Shown: positions 23,750 to 35,580, counted from the stretch's first letter. The stretch: DNA of 64,000 bases from Acanthococcus lagerstroemiae (GCA_031841125.1 CM063114.1:42553574-42617573), one strand, 5' to 3'. Program-made: numbers and translations. The notes: generated by a model not told the origin, from the sequence alone.

Positions 23750-26700
23750 GTAGTGAGCAGCCTTGCTGCTCACAAAACTAGGTGATACTATAACAATGTC
23801 AAAAAACGATATTTCATCCATGGGCTTGAGTTAATGCATGATAGTTTGAAGGGTCATTTTGACCCCCTCGTTGGACTGTTTGTGGACGAGTTGGGGAAAG
23901 ATTGATACGAATCTTTCTTTTGTAAAATTTTACCCGGAACAATTTTTGTTTGCAGAATTTTTTCGTAAATTCGATAGTTCCCGATATTTTTGAAAACAAG
24001 AAAACCGATTTTGAGGCCCTAGAAAATTAGCATGGGGGAAATGGATGAGAACTTTTCTTATGTAAAATTTTACAAGGAATAATTTTTGTTTGCAGATTTT
24101 TTTTTCATAAATTTGGTAGTTTCCGATATTTTTATAAAAAATGATTTTGGGCCTTAAGAAATTAGCACCCCTTGGGAGAGAGAATTTTATAATTAGCAGC
24201 CCTTTGCTGCTCACCAATCTCGGTGACACTGAAAAAATGTCAAAAAGATGAATTTTCACCCATAAGGCTTCTGTTAATGCGTGGTAGTATGAAAAATAAT
24301 TATGACCCCCTTGTCGGGTCATTTGTGGACGAGTTGGGGAAAATTGATAAGAACCTTTCATATGTAAAATCTTACCGGAAACAGTTTTTGTTTGCAGCTT
24401 TTTTCCCCATAAATTTGGTGGTCTCCGATATTTTTGGAAAACCCCGATTTTGGAACACTAAGAAATTTACACCATCTATGTGGGCGGAGGGATCGTATGA
24501 AACGCCTGCGATACTGTAAAATTGTTTAAAAACAACCCTTTTCTCTCATAAGGCTTTGGTTGATGCTTGGTAGTATGAAGGGTCATTTTGACCTCCTCAT
24601 CATGACAATAGTGGACAAGTTGGGGAAAAATTGATACGAACCTTTCTTATGTAAAATTTTACTAGGGATAGTTTTTGTTTGCAGCTTTTTCTCGTAAATG
24701 TGGTAATTTCCGAAAAAAAAAACAATTTTGGGCCCCCAAGAAATTGTACTACGGACGGAGGGGTTGGTGGCAGGGAGAATTCTGTAATAAGCAGCTTTGC
24801 TGCTCACAATTGTCGGTGACATTGTAAAAACATGTCAAAAAACGACTCTTCCCCTATAAGGCTTATGTTAATGCGTGGTAGTATGAAGGGTCATTTTAAC
24901 CTCCATATCGGGTCATTTTGTGGACGAGTTGGGGAAAATTGATAAGAACCATTCTTATGTACAATTTTAGCGAAAACAATTTTTGTTTGCAGCTTTTTTC
25001 CCCATAAATTTGGTGGTCTCCGATATTTTTGAAAAACCCCGATTTTGGAACACTAAGAAATTTACACCATCTATGTGGGCGGAGGGATCGTATGAAACGC
25101 CTGCGATACTGTAAAATTGTTTAAAAAAACGACTTTTCTCTCATAAGGCTTTGGTTGATGCTTGGTAGTATGAAGGGTCATTTTGACCTCCTCATCATGA
25201 CAATAGTGGACAAGTTGTGGAAAAATTGATACGAACCTTTCTTATGTAAAATTTTACTAGGGATAGTTTTTGTTGCAGCTTTTTCTCGTAAATTTGGTAA
25301 TTCCCGAAAAAAACAATTTGGTAATTCCCGAAAAAAACAATTTCGGAGCCCCAAGAAATTGTACCACGGGGGGGGGGGAAGAATTTTGTAATTAGCAACC
25401 TTGCTGCTCACAAAATTCGATGACGCTGTAAAAAAGTGAAAAAAACGACTTTTCCCCCACTGGGTAGTGTGATGGGTCATTTTGACCTCTTCATCGGGAG
25501 ATTTGTGGACGAGTTGCGGAAAGGCCCCTATGACACCGCGACCCCAGCACCGGAAACTACATTTTCGGGCATCGCATCAGTGCCGAGGGGAAGTGAGAAT
25601 TTTGTAACTAACAGCCTAGCTACTCACAAAACTCGGTGACACTGTAGAAATATAAGTTTCACCCATAAGGCTTGCGTTAACGCGTGATAGTTTGAAGGGT
25701 CATTTTAACCCCTTCATCGGGCCATTTGTGGACGAGTTGGAAGAGAATTGATGAGAAACTTTCTGATATAAAATTTTACCAGGAACAATTTTTTGTTAGA
25801 AGCTTTTTTCAGTTTTTTTTTTCATAAATTTGGTAGTTTTGTATATTTTTGAAAAACGATTTTGGGGCCTTAAAAAATTAGCATCATTTGGGGGAGAGAA
25901 TTTTGTAAGTAGTAGCTTTGCTGCTCACAAATCTCGGTGACATTGTATGTAGAAACGTCAAAAAAACGACTTTTCATCCATAAAACTTATGTTAATGCGT
26001 AATTGTATGAAGGGTCATCTTAACATCCTTATCGGGTCATCTGTGGACGAGTTGGGGAGAATCGATAAAAACCTTTCTTATGTTAAATTTTACCGGAAAT
26101 AATTTTTGTTTGTAGCGTTTGTTTTCGTAAATTTGGTGCTTCCCGATATTTTCGGAAAAGCCCGATTTTGAAACACTAAGAAATTAGCCTCACCTATAGG
26201 AAGGGGGGAGAGAATTTTGTAAGCAGCCTGTTATACTGTAAAAATTTGAAAAAAACGACTTTTCACTCATAAAGCGTTGGTTGATGCTTGGTAATATGAA
26301 GGGTCATTTTGACCTCCTCATCATGATATTAGTGGTCAAGTTGGTGAAAAATTGATAAGATACTTTCTTATGTAAAATTTTACGAGGGATAATAAATATT
26401 TTTGTTTGCAGCTTTTTCTCATAAATTTGGTAGTTCCCGAAGAAAAAAACGATTTTAGGGCCCCGAGGAATTGTATTACGGGGGGGGGGGATTTTGTAAT
26501 TAGCAGCTTTGCTGCTCACAAAACTGGATGACGCTGTAAAAAAATCAAAGAACGACTTTTCACCCATAAGGCTTAGGTTGATGCTGGGTAGTATGAAGGG
26601 TTATTTTGACCTCTTCATCGGAACATCTGTGAACGAATTGTGGAAAAAATTTTTCTTGTGTGAAATTTTACCAGGAACAATAATTTTTGTTCGCAGATTT

Positions 26701-27960
26701 TTTTTTTGTAAATTTGATAGTTCCCGATATTTTTGAAAGAAAAGAAAGATTTTAGGGCCTTAAAAAATTAGCATAATTTGGAAGAGAATTTTGTTATTAG
26801 CAGCCTTGCTGCTCACAAAACTTGGTGACAATATGAGAATATCAAAACGAATGTTCACTAATAAGGCTTGCTTAAATGCATGGTAATTTGAATGGTAATT
26901 TTCATTCCCTCGTCGGACCATTTGTGGATGAGTTGGGGAAGAATGGATGAGAATCTTTCTCATGTAAAATCTTACCCGGAACAATTTTTTTGCACTTTTT
27001 TTTTGTAAATTGGTAGTTCCCAAAAAAAAAGATTTTGGGGCCTTAAGAAATTAACACCAGAGGGCGGGAAATTTCATAATAAGCGGCCTTACTGCTCACA
27101 AAACTCTGTGACACTATAGACACGTCAAAATACGATATTTCACCCATAAGGTGTGGGTTGATGCTGGGTAGTAAAAAGGTTAATTTGATCTCTTCAATGG
27201 AACATTTGTGAACGAGTTGAAGAAAAATTGATAAGAATCTGTCTTGCGTAAAAGTTTACCCGGAACAATTTTTGCTAGCAGTTTTTCCCCCATTTTTCCC
27301 CCGTAAATTTGGTAGTTTTGGATATTTTTGAAAAACGATTTTGGGGCCTTAATAAATTAGCATCATTTGGGAAATAGAATTTTGTAATTAGCAGCCTTGC
27401 TGCTCACAAAATTCGATGACACTGTAAAAATGTCAAAAAACGATTTTTCACCCGTAAGGCTTGCGTTAATGCATGATAGAAGGGTCATTTTGACCCCCTT
27501 ATGGGGCCATTTTTGTACGAGTTGGGGAAGAATTGATAAAAAACCAATCTTTTGTAACGTTTCACTCTTTGCAGTTTTCTTTTCGTAAATTTGGTATTTA
27601 CCGATATTTTTGGAAAAAATCGATTTTGGGGCCTTGAAACATTAGCACTACTGGGGTGGTGGGTTGCGGGGGAATTTGTAATCAGCAGTCTTGCTGCTCA
27701 CAAATCTTGGTAACCCTGTAAAAATGGCATAAAAACGACTTTCCACCAATAAGGCTTGTCTTAATGCAGAGTAGTATGAAGGGTCATTTTGACTCCCTTA
27801 TCGGGCCATTTGTGGACGATTTTAGAAAAAATTGATAAGAATCTTTCGTATGTAAAATTTTACCAGTGATACCTTTTGTATACAGTTTTTCTTCGTAAAT
27901 TTGAACCGATTTTGGAACACTAAGAAATTAGCACCACCTGCCGGGGAGAGAATTTTTAGT
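23750..27960. repeat. Satellite array, about 300-bp monomer, about 14 monomers
   Basis: Each monomer contains, in order, GCAGCCTTGCTGCTCACAAA, CTCGGTGACACTGTAAAAA, ACGACTTTTCACCCATAAGG, GTAGTATGAAGGGTCATTTT, GTGGACGAGTTGGGGAAAA, TTCTTATGTAAAATTTTACC, ATTTTTGTTTGCAG and a CGATTTTGGGGCCTTAAGAA end. Starts fall near 23762, 24200, 24505, 24795, 25095, 25395, 25612, 25915, 26225, 26505, 26800, 27085, 27395 and 27690. A two-monomer segment is duplicated with a period of about 595 bp (24400-24800 against 24990-25390). One monomer is cut by a GC-rich repeat fragment at 25523-25593. Monomers are diverged, so homogenisation is old or weak. Confidence 0.92.
25523..25593 (+). repeat. GC-rich SINE-like fragment inside the satellite
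   Basis: GGCCCCTATGACACCGCG and GGAAACTACATTTTCGGGC match the 6285-6550 repeat. It shortens the local monomer spacing to about 217 bp, so it replaced part of a monomer. Confidence 0.7.
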
Positions 27961-28059
27961 ATGTGAGTCGGGGAGGAGCCATTTTTTCGCAAACAGGCCT
28001 TTGCTAGGAAACATTTTTTGTATTTCATACATATGGGTCTCATTTGCTTAGGCTAGTAT

Positions 28060-28720
28060 CTGTGTCCTCACGAGTTCACGAAGTTGAAGAAACAAAGGCT
28101 ACTACTGTCAGCTGTTACAGCTGGCCCATTGACAGTTGACATCTGTCTAAAATTTGAGGTACACCTTTACCTTCGTGGACTGTACGTAGAGATTATAGTG
28201 CCGAGTATTAAGAGTGGCGCGAGAGTAGGTTTGTAATAATAAAAACACGCTCGTAGTGAACATTAAACGCATCGACACACGAACACACAGAATATCACAC
28301 GTTTAGCACGACAAACAGAAAGGCGCACCAATACACCGAAACCGAGGTCAATGAACTCGAAGGGAACCGAGTTTTGAACTTACACAAGTCAACGTGCCGC
28401 GAGCAACAGTGTATTTCATGCTTTGAAAAGTTCGACCAGCGATTCCCGAGTACGTGAAGCTGCTGATAAGGTGGACCGTGAAACTACGAGCCCGAATTGT
28501 GAATTATACATGAAACGAGCCCCGAAAGTTCGAAACTATCTGTTTTGAATCCGATGCACGAGAATTCCGAGCTTGGAAAATTTGCTTTTCCTTTCGGTGG
28601 ATTCAGTTTTGTGGATCGATGCGCTCCCGCAACGAAGCTCGTGCTTACCGTTTCGCGTATTTTGAGCCTTTAGCCGTTAGCACTTTCGTGCGGTTTTCGT
28701 TCTTTGGCAACTTTTGGTTC
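28060..28720. promoter_or_regulatory. CpG-richer non-repetitive island (possible UTR or regulatory DNA)
   Basis: Balanced GC, many CG dinucleotides (CGAGCAACAG, GTTCGACCAGCGATTCCCGAG, GCGCTCCCGCAACGAAGCTC) and no repeat partner, in contrast to the satellite before it and degenerate repeats after it. No long open frame (81 codons at 28619-28864, no motif) and no convincing splice pair. Candidate conserved non-coding or 5' UTR sequence; inference from composition only. Confidence 0.3.
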
Positions 28721-28864
28721 GGGGGGAGAAGTTCGCCTTTCTTACCAACTTGGCTGTTTCATACAACTGAGGTACAAAGAGTATCTTCGAAATTTAAACT
28801 TCATATTGAACTAAACCTCGGGGATGCTGCTGCCCCTCCCTCAAAGAACCAAAATGATTTGTAA

Positions 28865-29419
28865 AATTTGGAAACAATGAAGAAAAGCAAAGCAAAGGTC
28901 CTTTCACTTTTTTGCTTTTATTTATTTATTTATTGAATTTCATTATAAGTTACTACATAGCATGTCATGAGAGTTGGGTGGCTCTTACCTAATTCGTTCT
29001 CCCCACTCCTCATGACGAGTTCTTAATAGTTCAGTTCGAGGGTGAGATTTTTCTAACTGAAAATCAATTTAACCAACTAACGAACATTTCTGGAGAACTT
29101 GACGTCAACAAGATCCTATGCCCCTTCCCCCATTGGTAGGCTAATGTTTCAGTTTTGTTTTACAACACTAGTTCATAGGAGTGACTGAGAGAATGTGATT
29201 TGGCTAAAATGCCTTTCAACATAAGAGAGGAAGACTAAGTTATCCGCAAAATGATTTTAAAAGAAATCAAAACACGTAGTGAGTCAGTGGAGGGATCATT
29301 AGAAACTATTTTTTTTAACGCAGCCTGTAGTGCCCGAAATTATGTGAATTATAATTCAAATTGAAAGGCTATATTATGGTTTCTTAGTGAATGAAAAAAA
29401 AAAAAAAATTATCATCCAA
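28865..29419. other. No recognised feature
   Basis: AT-rich DNA. Poly(A) run at about 29393-29408. Confidence 0.45.
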
Positions 29420-30110
29420 AAGGTTAGTTTCTTAGATCCGTGATTTTGAATATAACATCAGATTTGTGATCCGGCCCAATTTGGCCTAAATATTTTAATT
29501 TACATCCAAAATGGACAAGATTAAATTGACTTGAAACTTTGACCGAAGTATCAACCTAGAGGATCCTTGTGTCACTGATGTCGAATATCATGTAAGATTT
29601 TTTATTTGGCCCAAAATCGAAAATCTGAACCCAAAATGGGTCAACATTAAATTGTTTTGAAGAATTGAACCGAGTTTTGAAGGCAGTTTCTCGTATCGCT
29701 AATTTCGAATATCGTATCAAACTTTTAACTGAGCTCGACTTAGGTCCAAGAATTTTCAACAAAAAAAAGTTCAAAATTAAGTGCACATTATTGATTTATT
29801 TTTTTGTGAAGGGGTTACTGATATCAAATAAGGGATCGGATTTCTAATCTTACCGCGATATATGCCCAAAATTGTCGGACCAAAGAAATATAAAATTAAT
29901 TCTGCTTAAAAAATTGTACTGACCTCGGATGAGGCTTGAATATTTCGAGCCCAAGGAGGATCAACATTAATTTTGCTTGAAAAATTGTACAAATTATCGA
30001 TTTTTTCTTTGTTTTTGGACAGGGTTCCTGATTTTGAATTTTTAATCTGGCCCCGATTTAAACCAGAAATGTATCATTTTTTTCCATGAAATAGGTAAAA
30101 CTGACTAGTC
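29420..30110. repeat. Degenerate tandem repeat zone B
   Basis: Recurring words: TTTCTTAGATCCGTGATTTTG, ATCNNATCAGATTT, GATC(C/T)GGCCCAA and CAAAATGG(G/A)(T/C)CAACATTAAATTG, spaced roughly 115-150 bp over about five copies. Resembles zone A at 21-22.5 kb. Confidence 0.65.
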
Positions 30111-30599
30111 TGAGAAAGAATCGACTCGGCCATTTTTTGCTCTGAATCCTCCAGGTACTAAGTGACTCAAAAGTGGTATGATTTGACAATTGAAAATGGC
30201 TTAGTGATTTATGACATCATTGTTTTCAGGTGGTTTTCCTGTCTTGCTATTTGGAAAAAAAAAAATTAAGTACAACTATCCAGGTTTTGAAGTACTGACC
30301 CGCAAGTGTGACGTAATATTCTAAAATTAACAGAAAACTTATTTCAGGTTAAGATTATGTACAAATTCCTTCTATTAATTTCAAGTTGATTTGATGAGCT
30401 TTTCATTGTGTAGAATCCTCCTCCCTCCCCATCTGTTTGCTACCTACAATTATTACGTCCTGATTTCGTTCGGCAGGAAATTTCAAATTATTCATCAATT
30501 ATTCATATCAATTGTAAAATTAATTTATTTTCTAATTTTTGAAAAAGAGGACGAAGATACTAAATTAAGGGAGGGGGAAGGGGAACTGAAATTTGAGGT

Positions 30600-31555
30600 T
30601 GGGAAAACCTGTGATGTCATCGAAAACCCGTATCATCAGAAAACCCACAACATCATCGGAAACCTCATACCACTATAAAAAGAAACCTTTTAGATGGAAA
30701 ACCCTAAATCAACATGGGAGAATCTAGAATTGTGACGAGAAAGCCCCAAGTTGAAGGGGTAAACTCTTAGTGAGAAAGAAGAACCTCAAGTTGAGTGAGA
30801 AGCCCTCAAGTTGAAAACTCCAAATTGTGGTCGGGGAAACCCGAGTGGAAGAGAGAAACGCCTACTTTGATGTCGGAAAACTCCATGGCATCGAAGAAAC
30901 CTCAAGTTTAGGTGGTAAAACCCCAACTGAGGAGGGAAAAAATCAAGTTTTTCATCGTAGAAAAATTCCGAGTCGAAGGGAAAAACTCGAATCGAGTTTA
31001 GAAAACCCCTAACTGAGGTGGAAAATCCCAAGTTGTGGTTTAAAAAAAAAGAAAAACCAAGCCGTATTGTAAAGCTCAAAATGAGCTGGAAAAAGCATAG
31101 TTTAGAAGAGAAAAACTCAAGCTCAGCAAGAAAATTTTAAGTTGAGGTAAGAAAAGTTCATGATGTCATCGGAAAACTCAAAGTTGAAACCTAAGTTGAA
31201 GTAGGAAAAACTTAAATATTAGAAATACCTATTCCAACATCGGGAAATCCCAAGTTGAAGTAAAAGAAAACATAGTTATGGAGGGAGAAACTCAAGATGA
31301 GTGAGAAAACCCCAAGTTGAAGTAGGAAACATCCGTGGCATCCTAGAAAAATTCAAAGTTATGGTCGGAGAAACCCAAGGGTACGCTAGAAAATATAAAT
31401 TGTACTGGAAAAGACTCAAGTGGAAGGGGGTAGGTTTATGCAGAGAGAAACCTATTTGAGGTGAAACAAATCCAGTTTGAGTTCAGAAAAACCTATGGTG
31501 TAGAAAGCCTCCATGTTGAATTGGAAAAAACCCAAGTTGAGGAAGAAGGAACCCG
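30600..31555. repeat. Minisatellite block A, about 20-bp unit
   Basis: Degenerate tandem copies of a unit near GAAAACCCCAAGTTGAGGTG (20-22 bp), sometimes replaced by CATGGCATCG-type variants. The same array resumes at 33935-35580; a hAT MITE and a Helitron separate the two blocks. Gly/Phe/Leu-rich minus-strand frames are artefacts. Confidence 0.9.
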
Positions 31556-31563
31556 AGTTTGAG

Positions 31564-32044
31564 AAGGGCTGGTTCAAGGTTGTTTTTTTTGGCACATGCG
31601 AGATCAGGATTCCCCCCCCCCTTAAAATTTTTTTTTATTATTTTTTATTCTGCACTGTTTTGTTTATTGCCGGGGAGAGGGGAGGGGTCGTCGCAACTCA
31701 TGACTCATGAGTCGGCCAAGGTCAGCCGTGCGAGCGGCTCTTGCCTGATTTAGTATGACACTAGACCAGATGCAGTACGAGTATGCGCTGAGCCAAAGTC
31801 GTTGTTCTGGCAGAGGCTTTGTGGATGTTACAATTGATTTGCTTTTTAGCTAAGTGCTGAGCAATAATATAAAATATCGACAGTCTAAAATATAAACTTT
31901 GGCGCCCCTAATATGTAAAAAAAAACTCAGTATTCCTACATATTAGGGGCGCCAAAGTTTATATTTAAGTTTAGTTTTGCCGCAAAATAAAATTATGATT
32001 TTAGAATTAAAAAGAAAAAAAAAAGGGCCCTTGCGCCGGCCCTG
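31564..32044. mobile_element. hAT-type MITE in the minisatellite, 481 bp
   Basis: Left end AAGGGCTGGTTCAAGG and right end CCCTTGCGCCGGCCCTG are imperfect inverted repeats (consensus CAGGGCYGG), flanked by a perfect 8-bp duplication AGTTTGAG (31556-31563, 32045-32052) that is itself minisatellite sequence. It contains the perfect foldback at 31888-31966. No transposase frame. Confidence 0.88.
31888..31966. repeat. Perfect 30-bp foldback
   Basis: Arms 31888-31917 and 31937-31966 are exact reverse complements (core TTTGGCGCCCCTAATATGTA) around a 19-nt A-rich loop. A transcript would form a 30-bp hairpin. Confidence 0.95.
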
Positions 32045-32072
32045 AGTTTGAGAGAACTTCAAATTGGAGTAA

Positions 32073-33921
32073 CTAGGGGGCTTCGCGCCTCGTCCGACCA
32101 TCACAGTCCTCAGTGTTTGGTTTAAAACTTTTGTTCCTTAGTTGAGGTTTGCTTTGCGCTTCTTTTGCTCCCCCTTTATCAGCGGTCCTCAATCTTCCAC
32201 CATGAATTCTTCCCTTCCATCCTTTCTTCATCACGAGCCTCCTCCTCCTCCTCCACCACCACGACGCCCTCGTTCACCACGGTCGCACTTCAACAGCCGC
32301 AGCCCTCCTCAGCCACAAACTCCTCCCCCACAACGGCCATAATCTCCTACCAGAGGCTTCAGTGCCCACCCTATGGTCTTTCACCTCCGCAGTATCCCCC
32401 CTGCGAACCCTTTCCTTTTGCACATCCGGGTAGGCCCTGTCCCTTGGACTTCCTCCTCACCTCTACAACCATTGACCACCACAACCAACCTCCACCAACT
32501 GGGCCTTAATCTCTTTACATTACCCTCTCCATCGCTCCATGACTTTCTCCGTTCACAGCTTCTCCCCCACATGGCAACCCTCGATCACCCTCTTCCCCCG
32601 AGTGCCCTCCATCAGGACCTTGTCCCCCCGACCACCCCCACACCACTATGGCCTTCGTTTCTGTTCACGTTCCACACCCCCACCAAGACCTTTTCACCCA
32701 TCACTACGCCCTTCCCAATTGCAGCCATAATCCTTCGCTACAGCCTTCCACTTCCACTGCTCCTTCTCAGCGGCCTCCTCATCCCAACTCCCACGAAGAT
32801 CCCCTGGTCCTCCACTCAGGAGCTCCCATCACCATGACCTCCCTTCCCTTCAGACCCCACCACCAACCCCTCTTACACCATGGCTTTCATTTCCCTCCCC
32901 AGTCCCTCTATCACCCAGGACTTCCTCCTCCACCAGGACCTCTTACTCACCATTTACCCCCCCCCACCCGGGGCCTTTATCTACCTCTACAAACCCCGCC
33001 ACCACCGTCGTTTTTCTTCCCTTCAGGAGCTCCCTCATCCACCATGAGTACCTCTTATAATCCCGGGCCCTTATCCACTAAAGTTTTACTGCCCCTCCAG
33101 GACCCGCACCCACCGCTATCTCCTCCTTCCTCAATGGCCACCCTCTCCTATCAACCATTTCCTCCACCACAAGGACCCCTCACCCACCACTACCCCCTGG
33201 GATTTATCTCCCTTCACAGCCCCTGTCCTCACTGTGGTCCTCCAACTCCCTTGAAGATCCCTGGCCATCCACCCAGGAGCTCTCATAACCATGACCACCC
33301 CTCCCCGAGAGCCCTTCCCCCTCGAGACCCCACCCCGCCACCCCCTTCCATACCAGGGCCATTTCTCTCCCTGGTCCCCTTTCTCACCAAGGACTTTCTC
33401 CTCCCGGGTCCTCTTACTCACCTTAACCCCCTGCCCCACCCAGGGCCTCCATCTCCGTCCACAGCCCATGCCCCCACAGAGCCCTCCTCCCCCTTCAGGA
33501 GCTTCCTCCACAACCATGAACCCCCTCATGAGGGTAGGCTACCCCTAGAAAATTGAGCAATTAAGGGGCAGGGTAGGCAATCCGCAGCGATTTGAGATCT
33601 TGGCGATTATGGGTAATTATGTGATTATATGTCTTATTATGTCGGTTATGTCTTAAAACTTAAAGATCTTTTATGTTAAAACAGATTATGTCCTTGAAAG
33701 TATCTAATCTGCCCCTGCAATTTTTCTGATTTTTAGGTAGGCAACCCGCAGTATGGGTAATTATGTCATTATATGTCTTTTTATACGTCTTATTATGTCT
33801 GTTATGTCTTAAAACTTATGTCCTTGAAAGTAGTCGGGGATTTAGATATCAGGCTCTTTGGAGTTTTTTACCAGGAGGGGGGAGGGGGAGGAGTTTGGTT
33901 TTTAATATATCTATAGAGAGA
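32073..33921 (-). mobile_element. Non-autonomous Helitron 1 with pyrimidine-rich variable repeat
   Basis: Minus-strand start TCTCTCTATAGATATATTAA at 33921; minus-strand end GGCGCGAAGCCCCCTAG at 32073 followed by T, which fits a Helitron 3' end (GC hairpin close to CTAG|T). Just inside the 5' end are ATCAGAAAAATTGCAGGGGC and GACATAATNAGACATA tandem words, present twice. The middle is a strongly strand-biased repeat, C/T-rich on the plus strand. Copy 2, inverted, is 44939-46763; a third 5' fragment is at 41788-41940. It lies inside the 20-bp minisatellite. The base before the 5' end is T rather than the expected A. No Rep/helicase. Confidence 0.75.
32648..33556 (+). CDS. 302-codon proline/histidine-rich open frame in Helitron cargo
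   Basis: The longest open frame of the window. About a third of the residues are Pro, with Pro-Pro-Pro runs and a recurring SGAPS/RSFLHNHEPP-like motif. The DNA is a tandem repeat with units of about 205-250 bp (AGGAGCTCCCATCACCATGA-like starts at 32818, 33023, 33276, 33497). The frame is antisense to the Helitron. In the inverted copy the equivalent frame is broken into several pieces and one repeat unit is missing, so there is no sign of selection for a protein. I think it is a low-complexity artefact, but length alone makes it worth a check. Confidence 0.15.
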   Translation: MAFVSVHVPHPHQDLFTHHYALPNCSHNPSLQPSTSTAPSQRPPHPNSHEDPLVLHSGAPITMTSLPFRPHHQPLLHHGFHFPPQSLYHPGLPPPPGPLTHHLPPPTRGLYLPLQTPPPPSFFFPSGAPSSTMSTSYNPGPLSTKVLLPLQDPHPPLSPPSSMATLSYQPFPPPQGPLTHHYPLGFISLHSPCPHCGPPTPLKIPGHPPRSSHNHDHPSPRALPPRDPTPPPPSIPGPFLSLVPFLTKDFLLPGPLTHLNPLPHPGPPSPSTAHAPTEPSSPFRSFLHNHEPPHEGRLPLEN

Positions 33922-33934
33922 ACAGGATCAATAG

Positions 33935-35580
33935 GTAAAATTTCTAGGAAAGTTCGAGTTGCGGTAGGAAGTACTCAGGTTAAAGAAAGAAAAACCCTGT
34001 TTGAGGTTAGAAAATTCATGAAATCATTGAAAAAGAAACTTCAGTTGAGGCTATCAAGTTGAGCGAGAAAACCTGAAATCAAACTAAGTAAAAATTAATG
34101 ATATCACAGGAAAACTCCAAGCTGAGTTTCGAAAATTCAAGTAGGAAAACTCCGAGCTGCAGGAGAAACCCCCAAGTAGTGGTGGGAAAATTACTAGTTG
34201 AATGGTGAAACTCTGAGGTGTGGTGAAAGAAACCCCAGATGAAGCGAGAAAAACCCAGTTTGAGATGAGAGAATCTCATACAGTGAAAATCCACAAGCTG
34301 AATTAAGAAAAACTGTAGTTGTTGAGGAAAAACTCACATTTAGGTGAAAAATCTCAAGTTATGGTAGAAACCTCACAAGTCAAGGGGAAACGTTAATATG
34401 TGGTGGAAAACCCCCAAAATGAAGTGAGAAAAGCCCGGTTCAAGTTATAGAAATCCACATAGGCCGGTTTTTCGGCCAGAAGGGCAGAGGGCTAAGACAG
34501 CCCTAACAGCTTCCCCGACGTCTCTGAAGTAATGCTCGAAAGGGCGGATTCCAGGGCTCGGGTTGAGAGCAAATTAGAAATAGGGAGAAATCAAGATGAA
34601 GTAAGAAAATTCCATGACATCAGAGGAAAACTCCAAATTATGATCGTAAAAACTCGAGTTAAAGTGGGAAAAGCCAAAGTTGAGGTCGAAGCCCCAAGCT
34701 GTGATGGAGAAACCCCAAGTTGAGAAGAGAAACCCCGAGTTGTGATAGATGAAATACAGGTTGAAATGAGAAAACCCTAGATTGAGTTAGACGACAAGAA
34801 AAAAAAAAAAATCTCAGGGAAGAAATTTAAATTGAATGGGTAAACCTCACATCGATGTAAGAAACATTCAAGACACTGGGACACTTCAAGTTGAGGTGGA
34901 GACATCCGAGTTGGAATTGGAAAACCCTGAATTGAGAATGGAGAAACTCTCTTTGAGTAAAGAAAACTCAAGTTGACGTTAGAAAACCCCATAAGACTCA
35001 GTTTGAAGTAGGAAAAACGCAAATTGCAGTGTTAAAAAAATTCAATTTGAGTTTGGGAAAATTCGAGGTGACACCAGGAAACTCCATAAGACTAGAGTTG
35101 AAGTGAGAAAACCCAAGTTAAGGGAGGAATAACGCAAATTGAAGTGAGGAAATCCGAAGCTGAAATGAGTTGAACTGACGGCGTCAAAAATCCCATAACT
35201 CGTAAGTTGAGGCAGAAAAAAACAGTAATACTATCGGAAAAATCTACGTAGATGGAGGGAAAACGTATATTGGGGTAACAAAAACCCAAGTTGACGTCGC
35301 AAAAATGGATTTTACATCGTCAGATAAATCCAAATTAAAATGGGAAATCCAAGCTGTGGTTGGAAAACGTATGACATTGGCAGCCCTAAGTTGAGGTACC
35401 CATGGTGAGGTGGAAAAAACCCAAGTTGAAGTTTGGGAAAACCCGAGTCGGAGTAGGAAATCTGCATAATACCCAAGTTGGATGTTGGAGAGAAACCCAA
35501 GTTGTGGTTGGGATACACCATGACATTGCCGGAAAATCCTAAGTGAGGGTTGTAAAAAAACAGTCATGTTATGTTTGGAA
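33935..35580. repeat. Minisatellite block B, about 20-bp unit
   Basis: Continuation of block A: GAAAACCCAAGTTGAAGTGG-like units with GTTGTGGTNGG and CATGACATC variants. Contains a SINE fragment at 34461-34580. Together the blocks give at least 2.6 kb of array. Confidence 0.9.
34461..34580 (+). mobile_element. tRNA-derived SINE, 5'-truncated fragment
   Basis: Carries only the 3' half: AGGCCGGTTTTTCGGCCAGA, GGGCTAAGACAGCCCTAACA, CCCCGACGTCTCTGAAGTAA, TGCTCGAAAGGGCGGATTCC, ending GGGTTGAGAGCAAATTAGAA. Full relatives at 41292-41511, 55918-56135 and 58346-58561. Confidence 0.85.

Noticed and set aside
23750..27960. CRISPR-like array
   Set aside because: Monomers are ~300 bp, diverged and without spacer structure; this is eukaryotic satellite DNA.
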